DNA of 64,000 nt from Acanthamoeba castellanii str. Neff (lineage: Eukaryota; Discosea; Longamoebia; Acanthamoebidae). The stretch's first letter is position 1, and each line of letters starts with the position of its first letter. A program made the translations under genes and the position numbers. The DNA is taken from positions 158,068 through 222,067 of the forward strand of contig NW_004457372.1 in the NCBI RefSeq assembly GCF_000313135.1. Reading direction: 5' to 3'. Positions 1 to 10,770 of this stretch are shown here, piece after piece. The notes below the pieces were generated by a model. It made no database searches and was not told where the DNA came from. It saw only the letters and a program-made list of their open reading frames with translations.

Positions 1-1713
1 CTACGCCGTACGAAACTACGAGGAAATCTGCAGCGAGCTCGGCTCTACAACAGATTTCAAGGACCTTGTCCAGGCGGCCCACGACCGCGGGATGAAGGTC
101 ATCATCGACTGGGTGGCCAACCACACGTCGTGGGACTCGCACCTGATCGAGAACCGGCCTCATTTCTTCAAGCGCGGAAGACGGAAGAAGACGGCCGAAC
201 TTGTCGAGCGAGCTGACAACGAAGTCGTGGGAGGTGAGGCCGGCCTTCTTCTCGACGACAAGGAGGTGACGATCGACGACGTCCGTGAGAAGATCCGAAG
301 GGAGCGGGAAGGACTCGACAACGAGGTGAGTGCTGATGAGGAAGAAATGGCGGACCTCGAGGAGGAGGTGATCCTGCCGCCGATGGAGGCCTGGTGGGAC
401 GTGGCCGCACTCGACTACGGCCTCTCCGACTCGGACGATGAAGACTTCGAGCCCAGCTACGCTGACGTCGCAGATGAATTCCTCCCCATTCCCGAGTCAA
501 CGCACCAGGTTGTCGACAACCTGGTGGAAATCGCGATTCCTGTCGATGGAACCCCGACAAGGCCTGGAAAGAAGCGGCAGAAGAAGAAGACTGAGGCGCA
601 GCGGGCGCTGGGCGACTACATGGCGGGCGTGATGAAGAGCTGGGTGCGGGATTTCGACATCGATGGCTTCCGGTGCGACGTGAGCGAGATGGTGCCCACC
701 TTCTTCTGGCGGCGCGTCGTGCGCGAGATCAAGCGCGAGGTCAAGCCCGACATCCTGATGATCTCCGAGGGCACCCTGCCCGAGCATCACGTCGGCGCGT
801 TCGACCTCACCTACGCCTGGACCACCTACGACGCCCTCACCGCCATCGTTCGACGCCAGCAGCCCGCCAGCCACCTACACGACGTCCTCCAGGCCGAAGC
901 TCAGGTATTCACATTTACCATAATAATTATTAATTTTCTTATTTGTGGAGCTTGTATGTTGTAATAGTATTGACTGGAACGTGTAGGAGTACCCGGAGGG
1001 CACGCTACGGATGAGATTCATCACCAACCACGACAAGAACTTCACCGACGGATCGCCTCTGGAGCACTTTGGCGGCGCGCCGGCGGCGCTGGCCACATCG
1101 GCCTTCATCTTCACCGCGGGCGGCTACGGCTCCATCCGCTCCGTGCCCATGCTGTGCGTCACCCCTCCTTCGATGATCTGTTTGCGCACCGTGGCTCATT
1201 CAGTTGATGATGGTGAACGCTTGCAGGTACAACGGAGACGAGGTAGCCAACACGCTGCGATTGAGCCTCTTCGACAAGACGGTCATCCCATGGGCCGACC
1301 TGGCCGCGTCTGACATCGGCCAACGCTTCCGCCGCCACTACGCCCAACTCATCGGCCTGCGGCGCCGCTGGCCCGCCGTGTTCGTCGACGGCACCATGCA
1401 CCGGGCCACCACCAGCCACGACGACCAAGTCTTTGCATTCGTGCGCACGTCGCCCGCCGCCGACAGTGAAGAGGCCCTCGTGGTGGTAAATCTGAGCGAT
1501 CAGGCCATCGGCGGCCTGGAGGTGCGCCTGCCGCATCAACACCCACCGGGCACGCAGGTGGTCGACAGGTATGATGCGGGCGCGGACGACCAGGCACAGG
1601 CCCACACTCAGGCCGAGCTGCAGGTGGACCACACAGGTCAACACGTCGTCATCCCTTCCACGCCCCCGCACGGGTTTAGAATCCTCGGGCTCGAGAACAA
1701 GAGCGACTTTTAG
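1..1713 (+). CDS. GH13 alpha-amylase family glycoside hydrolase, 5' partial
   Basis: The gene enters from the left edge (frame starts at base 2). Exons are 2-904, 987-1153 and 1227-1713; the lengths close in frame and give 518 visible residues. All four GH13 signatures are present: DWVANHTS (region I), GFRCDVSE with the nucleophile Asp, MISEGT with the acid/base Glu, and FITNHDKN with the transition-state Asp. YNGDE and a C-terminal beta-sheet domain follow. The enzyme should hydrolyse or transfer alpha-glucan, and its closest look is to bacterial-type alpha-amylases. Odd: about 80 acidic/lysine-rich residues are inserted between WWDVAALDYGL and the helix leading into the nucleophile strand, and a second charged stretch follows the HFFKRG motif. 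The N-terminus and any signal peptide lie outside the window. The family is certain; the substrate is inferred. Confidence 0.88.
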
Positions 1714-1865
1714 GCAAGCACCAGCGCGATCGGGAGTTGCGGATTCGGCATGTGAGGCATGTAATTCCATCATCCAATCGTGATTTGATGTCGACCACTG
1801 ATGGGGCACAACCACGCATCCGTTTGCATCGCCTCTCTAACACTTGACACACCAACAGCTCAAAG

Positions 1866-2411
1866 ATGAAGGTCGCTTTCGTTCTCCTCCTCGCTTTCCT
1901 CGCTGTGGCCCTCGCCACCCCCTATGGCCGCATGAGGCCCGTCAAGACCGTTCCCAACTGGGTCGAGTATGCAGCCTCTCCGTCTTTTTTTTTTTTTTTG
2001 TGCCCTATTATCCCCATTGTGCCTTCTTTCATCATCACATTGTGCCATACCCTAACTTTACCCGGTTCTTGTGCCCAGCACCGGAGCTAAGGTTGACGCC
2101 CCCTTCGATTGCACCATCGAGCTCGGTAAGTCCGGATTTTAAGTATTAAAATAAAATAATAATAAATTGTAATTTAATTTAATTTAATTTGGTATATTTT
2201 TATATTCCTATTCTATCAAAGCCTCAAGGCACTCCTCGAGGCTCATGCTTTTTGTGGGGTGCAGTCCATAGGTATTCAGTGCGCGTCGGTCATCGCCGGC
2301 TGCGCCAGCCAGTGCACCAGCTTCAGCACCCAGTGCCTCGACTGCGTCGGCAGCGCCGCCTCGACCTGCTGCCCCTGCCTCCAGGCCGCCTTCCCCAACT
2401 TCCCCTGCTAG
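1866..2411 (+). CDS. Small secreted cysteine-rich protein (95 aa)
   Basis: Three exons (1866-1966, 2079-2125, 2272-2411) close exactly to 96 codons including the stop. The start is the first ATG and opens a clear signal peptide (MKVAFVLLLAFLAVALA), followed by a short basic stretch. The C-terminal 45 residues hold ten cysteines in closely spaced pairs, including a CC, typical of a disulfide-knotted secreted peptide. I do not recognise the family. The gene lies only 150 bp after the GH13 stop and on the same strand. A second gene with the same layout (signal peptide, then Cys-rich core, 112 aa) lies at 53844-54353, though the two show no obvious sequence similarity. A surface, cyst-wall or antimicrobial role is possible but unsupported. 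Confidence 0.8.
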
Positions 2412-2696
2412 ACGCCCAGGCCCACTCTTGTTTTAATCACAAGGTCGACCAATGCAATCCGTTACACACACTGTGCTGCCTGATTCTGGCGAGCTCGGCT
2501 TCCATGAAGGTGTAGTGGTGGAGCTCTGCGCGTGCCAGGCAAACCGACGAAAGAAGGCCCTGCCGTGAACCAAAGCCAAGAGGCCGAGCGCACCAGGTTC
2601 AAGTAAGGCCAACTCCGGAGCTGAGTAGCGCGGTCCGGAATTAAAACAAAACATCACTACACGCCTTGACGTCCTTCCGGCACCGCACACACAGCC

Positions 2697-4327
2697 ATGG
2701 TGGGTACCGCGCAGCTGCTGCTGCCACGTCCACGCAGGCGCCTGCTGTGGGTCATGCTCTTCTGCATCTTTTTCCTGGTCGCCTTGTCCTTCGTGCGGGT
2801 CCAGCTCTGGACCAGCGACAACCACTGCTGGCCTCCATCTTCTGCTGCTTCTTCTTCTTTTTCTTCTTCTTTTTGTCGTCTTCTTCTTCTTCATCCTTTT
2901 CCTCTGCGGCCGAACCCTTCCATGTGCCGTGGAACGCCTTCGTCTCGACACCCTCGGGCCGCGCCCAGGTCATCGCCGTGAGCCAGGACCACCGCACCTG
3001 GCCCAACGTGTCGGCCCTGCCCGCCCCCCTCCGCCCCCGTACCTTCCACAACCTCACCCGACGGCACAACCCGAGCCTTCGCATCTTTCAGCTCCACCTC
3101 GCCCTCACCATCCACGCCTTCAACTACGTGCGCACCCAAGTGCCCGTCGAGCGCACCTTCCAGGCCATCGAGCTCTGGTGGACCGACTACAACCCCCGCA
3201 CCCGAGAGCGCGTCGAGGTCAAGCTGCCGGCCCACGACTACGTCATCGACATGCCGCTGGGCGCCTACTACCGCTACGGCTTCCGGCCGGAGCACCTGGA
3301 GCTCATCGTGCGCTGCGCGTTCTTCGTGCCCGACGGCGCCTGGCTGACGCGGCCCGACATGCGCTTCGCCGTGTTCGCCGCCGAGGAGGTGGCCTTCTTC
3401 CCGCTCGACCAGGTGCTCCACTTCCCCAAGCTGGCCCCGCTGCTGTCCATCACCACCACCGCCACGGCCATCGCCAAACGAAAGCCGTTACCGTCGGCGC
3501 CGTGGGCCGGCAGAAGCCGCCGCGGGCTGGGGCCGATCGTGCGGGCCACGGGCGACGACGCGACGGTGCGGGTGGGCGCGTGGATCACCAAAAAGTTCAC
3601 GTGGACGGCCGACGACGATCTCTGGCTGCTGTGGACGCTCGACGTCGTGGGCGTGGACCACGTGGTGCTCGAGCTGGCCTCGGTCGATCTGGACATCAAG
3701 GCCGTCGAGCGGCGCCTGGCGGGCCACCCGGGCGTGCTGGAGCGGGTCACCATCGTCGCCGTCGACGCGCCGGGCCGCGACGACAAGGTCACCTACTGCT
3801 ACCTGCAGGAGCTGCTCGTGTGGGACGGCTTCGTGCGGTTTCAGGCCGACTTCGACTTTGTGTTCCTGGTCGACACCGACGAGTTCGTGCAGCTGTTCAG
3901 CGCCGAGCCGCCCTACGAGCGGGTCGATGTCAAGACCTTCATCGCGCGCAACCGCGAGCTGCTGGAGACCGGCGGCCACGCCTACCTGCATCGGCTGCGC
4001 GTCGGGCGCACCCAGGCCAACGGCCTAGTCGAGCCCGGGCTGCCCGCATTCCTGCGCGGCGTGCTGAGCCGCGACGGCGCCCAGTTTCAGGCCATGGCCG
4101 AGGCCGGCGGCGGCGGCTGGGACTGGCAGGGCAAGAGCCTGTTCAACGTCAACGGCGCCGTGCAGCCCTACCTGCACTTCAGCGTGGGCTACTCGACGGA
4201 CATGTGGCCCGCGCGGGAGGCCCACGTGCTGCACATTCGGCAGAGCGGCGGCAAGGAGTGGGCCAACGGCACGCTGGCCTGGTGGCTGACCCAACTGGTC
4301 CACCCAGCTCAGCCTTCTCGAAGCTGA
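2697..4327 (+). CDS. Type II membrane glycosyltransferase-like protein (GT92/DUF23-like)
   Basis: The ATG at 2697 opens a basic N-terminus and one hydrophobic anchor (LLWVMLFCIFFLVALSF), the usual Golgi type II layout. The reading frame then changes. An intron at about 2793-2968, with a long T/C tract at 2830-2905, joins phase 0 to phase 0 and gives 484 aa; two other in-phase GT donors (2778, 2799) are possible. The lumenal part contains CYLQELLVWDGF, then FLVDTDEFVQLF, a D-x-D metal-binding motif in the position seen in GT92-type transferases, and later WDWQGKSLFNVN and HVLHIRQ. Substrate and linkage cannot be told. The stretch around 2910-2968 also looks codon-like, so an assembly indel rather than an intron remains possible. 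The stop is followed by an AT-rich 3' end that converges on the next gene. Confidence 0.68.
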
Positions 4328-4436
4328 CGGGCACAACACGTATATATGTGAGGAATTTTTTTGCTCCACATTGTTATTATTGTTGGGTTTTATTTCGCTT
4401 TGTATTTACTGGGTGCCCTCCACCTGGTGGGGCTGA

Positions 4437-7400
4437 TCACTGATCTCTGGCGACCAACGCGAGCAGTACGTCGGGCAGTGTTGGTGGGGCACTCGCCGAC
4501 CTGGCCAACGCCGCTTCGGCGCCGACGAACGCGCGCAGGTGGTTGGCGCACGCCTGCCGGTCCACCACGTTACTGAAGTGGCCCTCGGAGAACCGCCGCA
4601 CGAAGCCCTCTCGTTCTTCTTCGCTTGCGCCCGCGGCTCCCCTCTCGACCGCCAATCGCACGGCCTCGACCACCTTGGCCCTCGTTTCCGCCGAAGCGGC
4701 ACCGCCGGTGGGATCGAATCCCGCCCCGAACGCGATGCGCGGGGCCATGACCTCGTTGACCAGCCGCACCATCAGCAGCAGCGCGCCGGTCGCCTCGGCC
4801 GCGCGTTGCTCGCGCGTCGCTGCTGCGCCGTCAACGTCATTGCGGCCGTCAAAGGTGCGGATCAGAAGGTTGGCCAGCCCTCGATTTCCCTGGGCAGGTG
4901 GTTGTCGTCGCTCGTGCTTGGAATTCCTGGCACTGCAGTGCTCGTGGGTAGGAGGCCGGTGTGGAATTTGAGGCGCGTGACGAAGCCCAGCAGAGCCGCG
5001 GGCGCCGCGACGACGTGGTGAACGGAGAGGAGGACCAGCGCGCGGATCGCGGGCAGGACCTCGGGGGTCTTGGGTACGATGTGCCCAGGAAAAGTGATGA
5101 AGGCCGCCTCGATGCCGCTGGCGATGTCCCCCGCGTACGGACCCATCTCACTGCCCAGCACGCGCACAAGGTCGCCTGCACGAACTCATCAGCACTCACG
5201 CACGACACGCACGACACGCACAACACACACGACATACACGACACACACGACACAGACACAAGACGTACAGAGAAGGTGGAGTGGAGTTTCCACATGGTTC
5301 GTTGGAAACAGATCTGGCGGACTAGGGCAGGTAATTCTGGGGTCAACTCACTCGGACGTGTGGAGAGCACCAAACGAAGAAACGCTCCGCCGGTCTTGGC
5401 TGTCTTCGCTTCGCGCGCCTGCCCTCGCACCGGTTCGGTTGGTAGGTATCAACTTGTGTTGAGGCTGTGTGTCGTGAGCGGTGTGTGCCGCTCGTGTGCG
5501 GCGTGTGCGGTGTTACGAACCGATGCCATGGCCACAGCCTCCTGAATAGCTTGGGGCGTAATGGCTGCGGTGATAGGCACACCGTGCTCACCGAGTATCT
5601 CCAGCAGGCTCAAGATTTTCCTCCCGACCTAAAGAACGAGCAAGAAAGCAGAATCTTCATTCGTCAGCGCCGCACCAACACCCACCTGCCCACCGACACG
5701 GGGCAAGAAAAAAGAGGGTACCATTGTGCCTTCGTGGACGGAGGAGAATTGCGCCGAGTCGCCCATCAGCCTGGCGGCCTCTTCCGCCACCGACGCCGAT
5801 TGTGACAATGTCTTCAGCAAGTTGGTGGTGCTTGCCTCAAGGCAAAGCACCGTGTGGAACGCCGTGGTCCGCACGCGCCACTGGCGATCAGATGAAGGAC
5901 CCACACGGTCAGATTCGACAGTGTGGTTCGCTGCACCTCTCGTGGTCGTGCGATATGCGGTGGACACAAGGGCGCACCTCGCTGTCATTTAAGTAAAAGG
6001 GCAGCTTCCTCAATACTGGCCGCAGATCCATCAGAACCAGCCGCATCAGCAGTAGCACCTTTTCTCTGGGCATGTGCTTCTGTGTTAACACACGACACAC
6101 ACACACACACGCACCACACGGCACACGGCACAAACACAACACACGCGACACACGCACCTGATAGGCCATGGAAGACCTGGTCGGCCCAGCAGCGGCTTCA
6201 GCTTGTCCGCGAGGATCTTGGAGAAGACCGGTGCTCCATCGGTGAGGAGCTGAAGGCACTTGAAGCTGGCCGTGCGGAGCCGCCACCTGTTCTTCTTCTG
6301 ACCCTTGGCAAGACTCCACCACACTGTACCTGGAGGCCCCTCGATGCGCTCTGATCGGGCCAACATATCAGTGGACGGTGCGCGCGCGAATATTGTGTCG
6401 TGTGTGTCAGATGTGTGCCGTGTGTGTCGTGTGTGTGTGTTTGTGTGTGTGCGTGTGCGAGCGCGCGAGGTCAAGTGGGAGGCAAAAACCAAGTCGCCTG
6501 GCACGGAGCGCTTCGAGGAGTTCAAGGGGCAGGATGTCGCGTAATTGCTGCGATTCGGGCTGCATGGCCAGGTGGTCGAGCGTCAGCGAGACAAGACTGT
6601 CGACTCGCACCCACTCCATTTCGGTGTTGTCGATCAATCCGCCGATGAGCCTGATCGCACAACGTCAGTTCANCCGGGTGGCCGCCACGTCAGCCTACTG
6701 CACCGCCACTTGCCGCAGTTGGTTTGTCCTGATCATTACCTTGACGCCGTCGCACTCAAGTTGACGTCGTATTGCATCCTATCTTCGTCGAATAAGGCGC
6801 AGCACATAGACAGCAATTGCTCGGCGTTGGCCGCCACTTGCGCGTTGACGTGCTACAGTGTGTAAAAAATAGAGCGGGCATGGCTATTGGTTGCGATTGC
6901 GGAAGAACGTCTGTCAGCGTTGGAAGATAAACCACGTACCAACATGCCGTGTGCGCTGAGCGATAAGAGTTCGGACGGGGTGAACCAGCCGTCGTTGTTC
7001 TTATCGGCGCAGACCAGGATCTCAAGCCCCTTGGCCAGCACTTTCGGGTCCTTCTCATCGGGCAGCGTGCTCAGCAGTCGCTGATCAGCGTCCACGATGG
7101 TGGTGGTGATGATGATGATGATGAAGGTGACGCACACCGCATGAGTCATTACACGTTTCAGGGTGCGGGAGAAGGTCGGTGTGCACCTTCAGCAGGCGGA
7201 CTTGTGCGGGATTGGGCGCGTTGATGGTGGAATGAGAGATGTGGACGGAAAGGGTGTTGGTGGCGCTACGGCGTATGGTGTCATCAGTGTGCTGGAGCAG
7301 GGGCTCCAATTGAGGCAGGACTTGTTCGAGCAGCGACAATCCGCTGAGGCGAGCCACGCGCAGTCCAACTGCACACACCACCGCACACGCACAAACGAGG

Positions 7401-7896
7401 TTACAGTTCAGCGACGAACGACATTCGCGCGCGCGCACACGCACCACACACGCACACACGCACACACGCGCACGCACACGCACACACCCAAAATGATATC
7501 CGGCTGGCTGCTTTGGAGCATCAGCTTGACGCTCTCGACGGGCGGCGGGTGATGTATGAACTGTCCGTACTTGGGCCGGGCGTTGTCCTGCGCCTTGACC
7601 GCCCGCACCAGCGGCTTGACCAGCGCGCGCCACACCTCGGCCTTCTCCGTAGAGCCCTGGGGCTCCACCAGGAATGCGAGCCCGCCGTTAGGACTGTCGG
7701 CAGCGAAGAGCCACCCGAAGAGGGACCCGAGCGCCAGGTCGGGCCGGCTCTCGTCGGTCTCCTCCGGCGGACTCATGAAGTAGCGCACCAGCGCGGCGTC
7801 GTCTGTTGCCGCATGAGCCTTCTCGATGCGTGGCCAGCGGCGCCACGATGCCAACACACAGTGCTCCACGTCCTCGGTCGACGAAGGTTCAGTCAT
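4437..7896 (-). CDS. Large multi-exon protein of unknown family with an EF-hand-like loop
   Basis: Minus-strand coding segments run from an ATG at 7896 (MTEPSSTEDVEHCVLASWRRWPR) to a stop at 4437. The segments are Leu/Ala-rich and helical, for example LLEQVLPQLEPLLQHTDDTIRR, LRTASFKCLQLLTDG and MRVLGSEMGPYAGDIASGIE, suggesting an alpha-solenoid (HEAT/ARM-like) scaffold. I could not assign a named family. One segment (about 6966-7008) encodes DKNNDGWFTPSE, which has the D-x-N-x-D-G...E pattern of an EF-hand calcium loop. Introns carry CGTGT or CA repeats (5200-5260, 6090-6160, 6380-6470, 7390-7490). A single undetermined base at 6673 and weakly defined junctions around 5450-5990 and 6640-6860 make the exact protein uncertain. 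It lies head-on to the glycosyltransferase-like gene, 109 bp apart. Confidence 0.55.
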
Positions 7897-8015
7897 TGGA
7901 AGACAACAAGGATTATAAACAAAATTGGCGCCCTCACAAGAGAAGTTGTGCTGCCCGACACAAGCCCGGCCCGGCCCTTCGCTTTGTTTTCTTTCAACCT
8001 CAACTAACACGAAGT

Positions 8016-8945
8016 TTAGCCACCACCCCATTCGCCCCCGGTTTTTATTGTTCCTTGGGCAGCCTGCGAGATTAAGAAATAAAAAAAGCATACAAATCGT
8101 AAAAAATGAGCTTCCTTTTGTTGATTGATCCTCGAGGTCCAGTTGTAGACCAGCGCGAAGAACACCGGGCACTTGGAGGCGCACAGGGTCCTCGTCATGT
8201 TCGGGTCGGAGTCGAATTGGTAGAGGCAGCACGCGTTGTCCCTGCTCGGTGGCGCCGGGCTCGGGCTGGCGACGATCGTCGGGCACGCGTACTTGGACAC
8301 GAACTGAAGGTTGTAGGTCAGGAAGGGATTCTCCGCGATGAACGAGAACACGCCGGTCCTTGCTCGGGTCGCTGCTCCCCACGCACAACAGTAAATCGTT
8401 AATAATAATAATAATAATAATAATAAATAGAACTATTTGGATCCAAATGGAGATAGAGGCTGGTGTGCAGGTATGTGGGCAGCGCGGCCGTCGAGGCCGC
8501 CAGTGTAAGTGAGCGTGAAGCCCGCGTTGTCGTTGCCACTCGGCAAGGAACTGAAGGTGGCCGTCTTCTGGTTCCCACAGTCGCCGTACCAGTGCGCAGG
8601 CACTCGAGAGTCCGTCTGGCACACGGCGGGCGTCATGTCGTCGTCGGACTGACATAACTTGTTGCTCACGACGCCGCACACGCGGTAGTAGTAGGTCCAG
8701 CCCCGGCTGTCGGTCGCCTGCAGGTCCACGGCGCCAATTCTCCGCGCCAGCGGGGTGAGGTCGTAGGCGTAGCTGCCCACCTTGCCCTGGCAGTCGCTCT
8801 GGCCCGACGCCACGCCCACCATCAGAGTCACCACTACCACCAGTATCAGAAGAAAGATCGGCTCGTGGAGAGGTGTCCCATCTTGTTTCGTTGGAAGTGT
8901 TCTCTTGAAAACAACAACTTTTTTCTGGCTGGAAGATAAGGGCAC
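8016..8945 (-). CDS. Secretory-pathway protein with mannose-6-phosphate-receptor-homology-like domain
   Basis: The main exon encodes a hydrophobic stretch (FLLILVVVVTLMVGVASG) followed by a Cys-containing beta-rich domain: YDLTPLARRIGA, then WTYYYRVCGVV, CQSDDDMTPAVCQ, YGDCGN and FTLTYTGG. A downstream exon supplies RVFSFIAENPFLTYNLQF, KYACP and CCLYQFDSDPN, then runs to the stop at 8016. This order of short Cys motifs ending in a T-Y-x-C strand resembles MRH/Atg27/CI-MPR-like lectin domains; the match is by eye. Problems: the frame has no ATG before the signal-like segment (an upstream exon is needed), and no GT donor exists between the two exons near 8495, so a GC-AG intron or other splicing must be assumed. 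A (TAA)n tract at 8399-8428 lies in this intron. Confidence 0.5.
8399..8428. repeat. (TAA)n trinucleotide microsatellite
   Basis: About nine TAA units inside the presumed intron of the MRH-like gene. Confidence 0.9.
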
Positions 8946-9072
8946 GCAAAATTCCGCAATTCCGCGAAGTCATTCCCCGGTGTTAAAAAAATAAATGTAA
9001 AAACAATGCATGTACATTTCCATTTTCATTCACATTTTCTTGCATTCTTCATTTTTCATTTTCACGAGGAGG

Positions 9073-10590
9073 ATGCTGGGCGAGCTGCCACAAGAGCTGG
9101 TGTGCGAGGTGTTCGCCCACATCCCAGCAAAAGCATTGGTGACCACCGTACAGCTGGTTTCCCACCCATGGCGCGAGCTCGTTCTTGACGACAGTGGTAT
9201 GCTCCCCTATATATTTATTTATAAGCACTTAATTAGAATAAAAATATTTAAAGCACAGTTTTACTACTTACGTCCCATTGTTCTCTCTCACGCCAGAGTC
9301 TGGCGTCGCCGACTGCTGGAAGACGTGGGTACCTCCAATCCCGTGCATGCGCGCAGGTACTGACAGTACGCGGCTGGTGCAGCTGGGCGTGGGCCATGAT
9401 CACCGCAGAGAGATGTCATGCTTCGAGCAGTACAAGGAATTGGTCACGTACGTTGTCGTGGGTGGTGGTCTGAGCATTGTTCCTGGTAGACGCACGCACC
9501 TGCTGGTGGTAACCAACTCGACGACTACTTCTTACCACCACACAGGCAGACGTGGGACAGAGCCAACGACAAGTGCTCAATCAGCAAAGATGGGCAGGTC
9601 GCCTCCAACACCTCGACCTCGTTTGCAGCTGCCTTTAGCGCTCGCACGCTCTCGTACAGACACATACTTCACTGCTTCGTTGCGTTGCGTGCGTTGCGTT
9701 GCGTGCAGTTGACTCACACTAGGGAAAACAAGGGATGGAGTCCACTACTTTGAGTTCGAGGTCTTGGACAGCCTGTCCGACGAGCGCACGTGCGGCTTCG
9801 GCGTGGCGACCAAGGGGCTGGCTCAACTTCAAAGCTTTTTGAAAAGCAACCAGGTGCTTGCTAATTTCTCACTCCTACATTCGTGCTACATTGTGGTCTT
9901 CTTCCATCAACCACCAACGAACGCGCGCTCTGTGTGTGCTGTGTGCTGTGTGCTGTGCTGTGTGCTGTGTGCTGTGTGCTGTGTGCTGTGTGGCCTCCGT
10001 TGTAGGGTATCGGTTGGTACAACTGCGGTGGAGTCTACGCTCTGGATAGCAATCCGACGTTCGCCTACCCCAAGTTCCGCCGGGGCGACAAGTGCGGCAT
10101 GGAGGTCGACCTCGAGCAGGGCCTGGTCCACTTCTTCTTTAATGGGGTGCGCCAGGGCTCCGAAGGGTTCGCGCTGGACCGGTGTGAGGGTGCCGTCCAG
10201 ATCAAGGCCAAGGCCAGCAAACAAGGTCCTCTTCCCTCTTGCTGACCCTTTATCTGCGTGGTGCGGCCATGGTCGGCTGACAGCAGAGTCGTCGTGTGTG
10301 CCTGTTGCGTGGGCGTGGGCGTGGGCGTGGGCGTGGGCGTGGGCGTGGGCGTGGGCGTGGGCGTGGGCGTGGGCGTGGGCGTGGGCGTGGGCGTGGGCGT
10401 GTGGCCAGGCATCCCTGTGGTGCAGCCCGACCAGGAGCTGCACGCAGTCGCCCTCTTCAAGTCGAACCGCGTGCAGTTGCGCTACCTTGGCCGGCAAGCA
10501 CCTGCGCACTGGGTCATGCTTGCATCAACGGTACCCGTGGGGCCAGCTTCTGCCGCATCAATGCACGTGCCCGTGGGGACCAGCTTCTAG
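9073..10590 (+). CDS. F-box/SPRY domain protein, FBXO45-like (273 aa)
   Basis: Seven exons (9073-9196, 9299-9328, 9411-9447, 9546-9653, 9733-9853, 10006-10225, 10409-10590) sum to 822 nt and close in frame. Residues 1-50 form an F-box (MLGELPQELVCEVFAHIPAK, then VSHPWRELV and VWRRRLLEDV) that should bind SKP1 in an SCF ubiquitin ligase. The rest is a SPRY domain: TWDRANDKCSISKDGQ, DGVHYFEFEVL, CGFGVATKG, IGWYNCGGVYA, DKCGMEVDLEQGLVHFFFNG, and a last strand LHAVALFKSNRVQLRYL. Length and domain order match animal FBXO45, about 286 aa. The start is the first ATG giving a proper F-box; more upstream ATGs read through low-complexity sequence. Intron 5 carries TGTGTGC repeats and intron 6 a long GGGCGT array. 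Confidence 0.82.
9930..9992 (+). repeat. (TGTGTGC)n array in the F-box/SPRY gene
   Basis: Roughly eight heptamer units in intron 5, between SPRY exons. A second, unrelated array of different unit lies one intron downstream. Confidence 0.85.
10304..10402 (+). repeat. (GGGCGT)n hexanucleotide array in the F-box/SPRY gene
   Basis: About 15 near-perfect copies within intron 6, just before the last exon. The G3N3 spacing on the sense strand is compatible with G-quadruplex formation in DNA or pre-mRNA. Confidence 0.92.
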
Positions 10591-10640
10591 GCAGTCAGAC
10601 ACACGTGACGTGGGTGAAAGGCGGACGCTTTTCCAGCTAG

Positions 10641-10677
10641 CCAATGAACAGCTAGCAACACTAAGTCGCCATAAAAA
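10641..10677 (+). promoter_or_regulatory. CCAAT box and TATA-like element of the NlpC/P60 gene
   Basis: CCAAT at 10641-10645 and ATAAAAAT at 10671, about 30 bp apart, sit 94-130 bp before the ATG at 10771. The same layout occurs before the nucleoside hydrolase gene. Assigned by position and motif only. Confidence 0.45.
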
Positions 10678-10770
10678 TCTCTTGCTGTGTTGGTCGTTTC
10701 ACCCACACTGCGGTCCTCATTGTTCTCGCCCACCGCAACCAAAACACTTCTCTCTCTTTCCAACCAAAGA

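Noticed and set aside
4849..5430. Minus-strand ORF with SCVSCVSC run
   Set aside because: The Cys/Val run is a translated CACGA repeat within an intron; only the parts in the frame of MRVLGSEMGPYAG look coding.
9006..9072. Upstream ATGs (9006, 9010) for the F-box/SPRY gene
   Set aside because: They read low-complexity CATTTTC sequence; ATG 9073 starts directly at the F-box, and the seven-exon model closes from there.
10296..10640. ORFs encoding VGVGVG or RGRGRG runs
   Set aside because: They are translations of the intronic GGGCGT array; splicing at 10225/10409 restores the SPRY domain.
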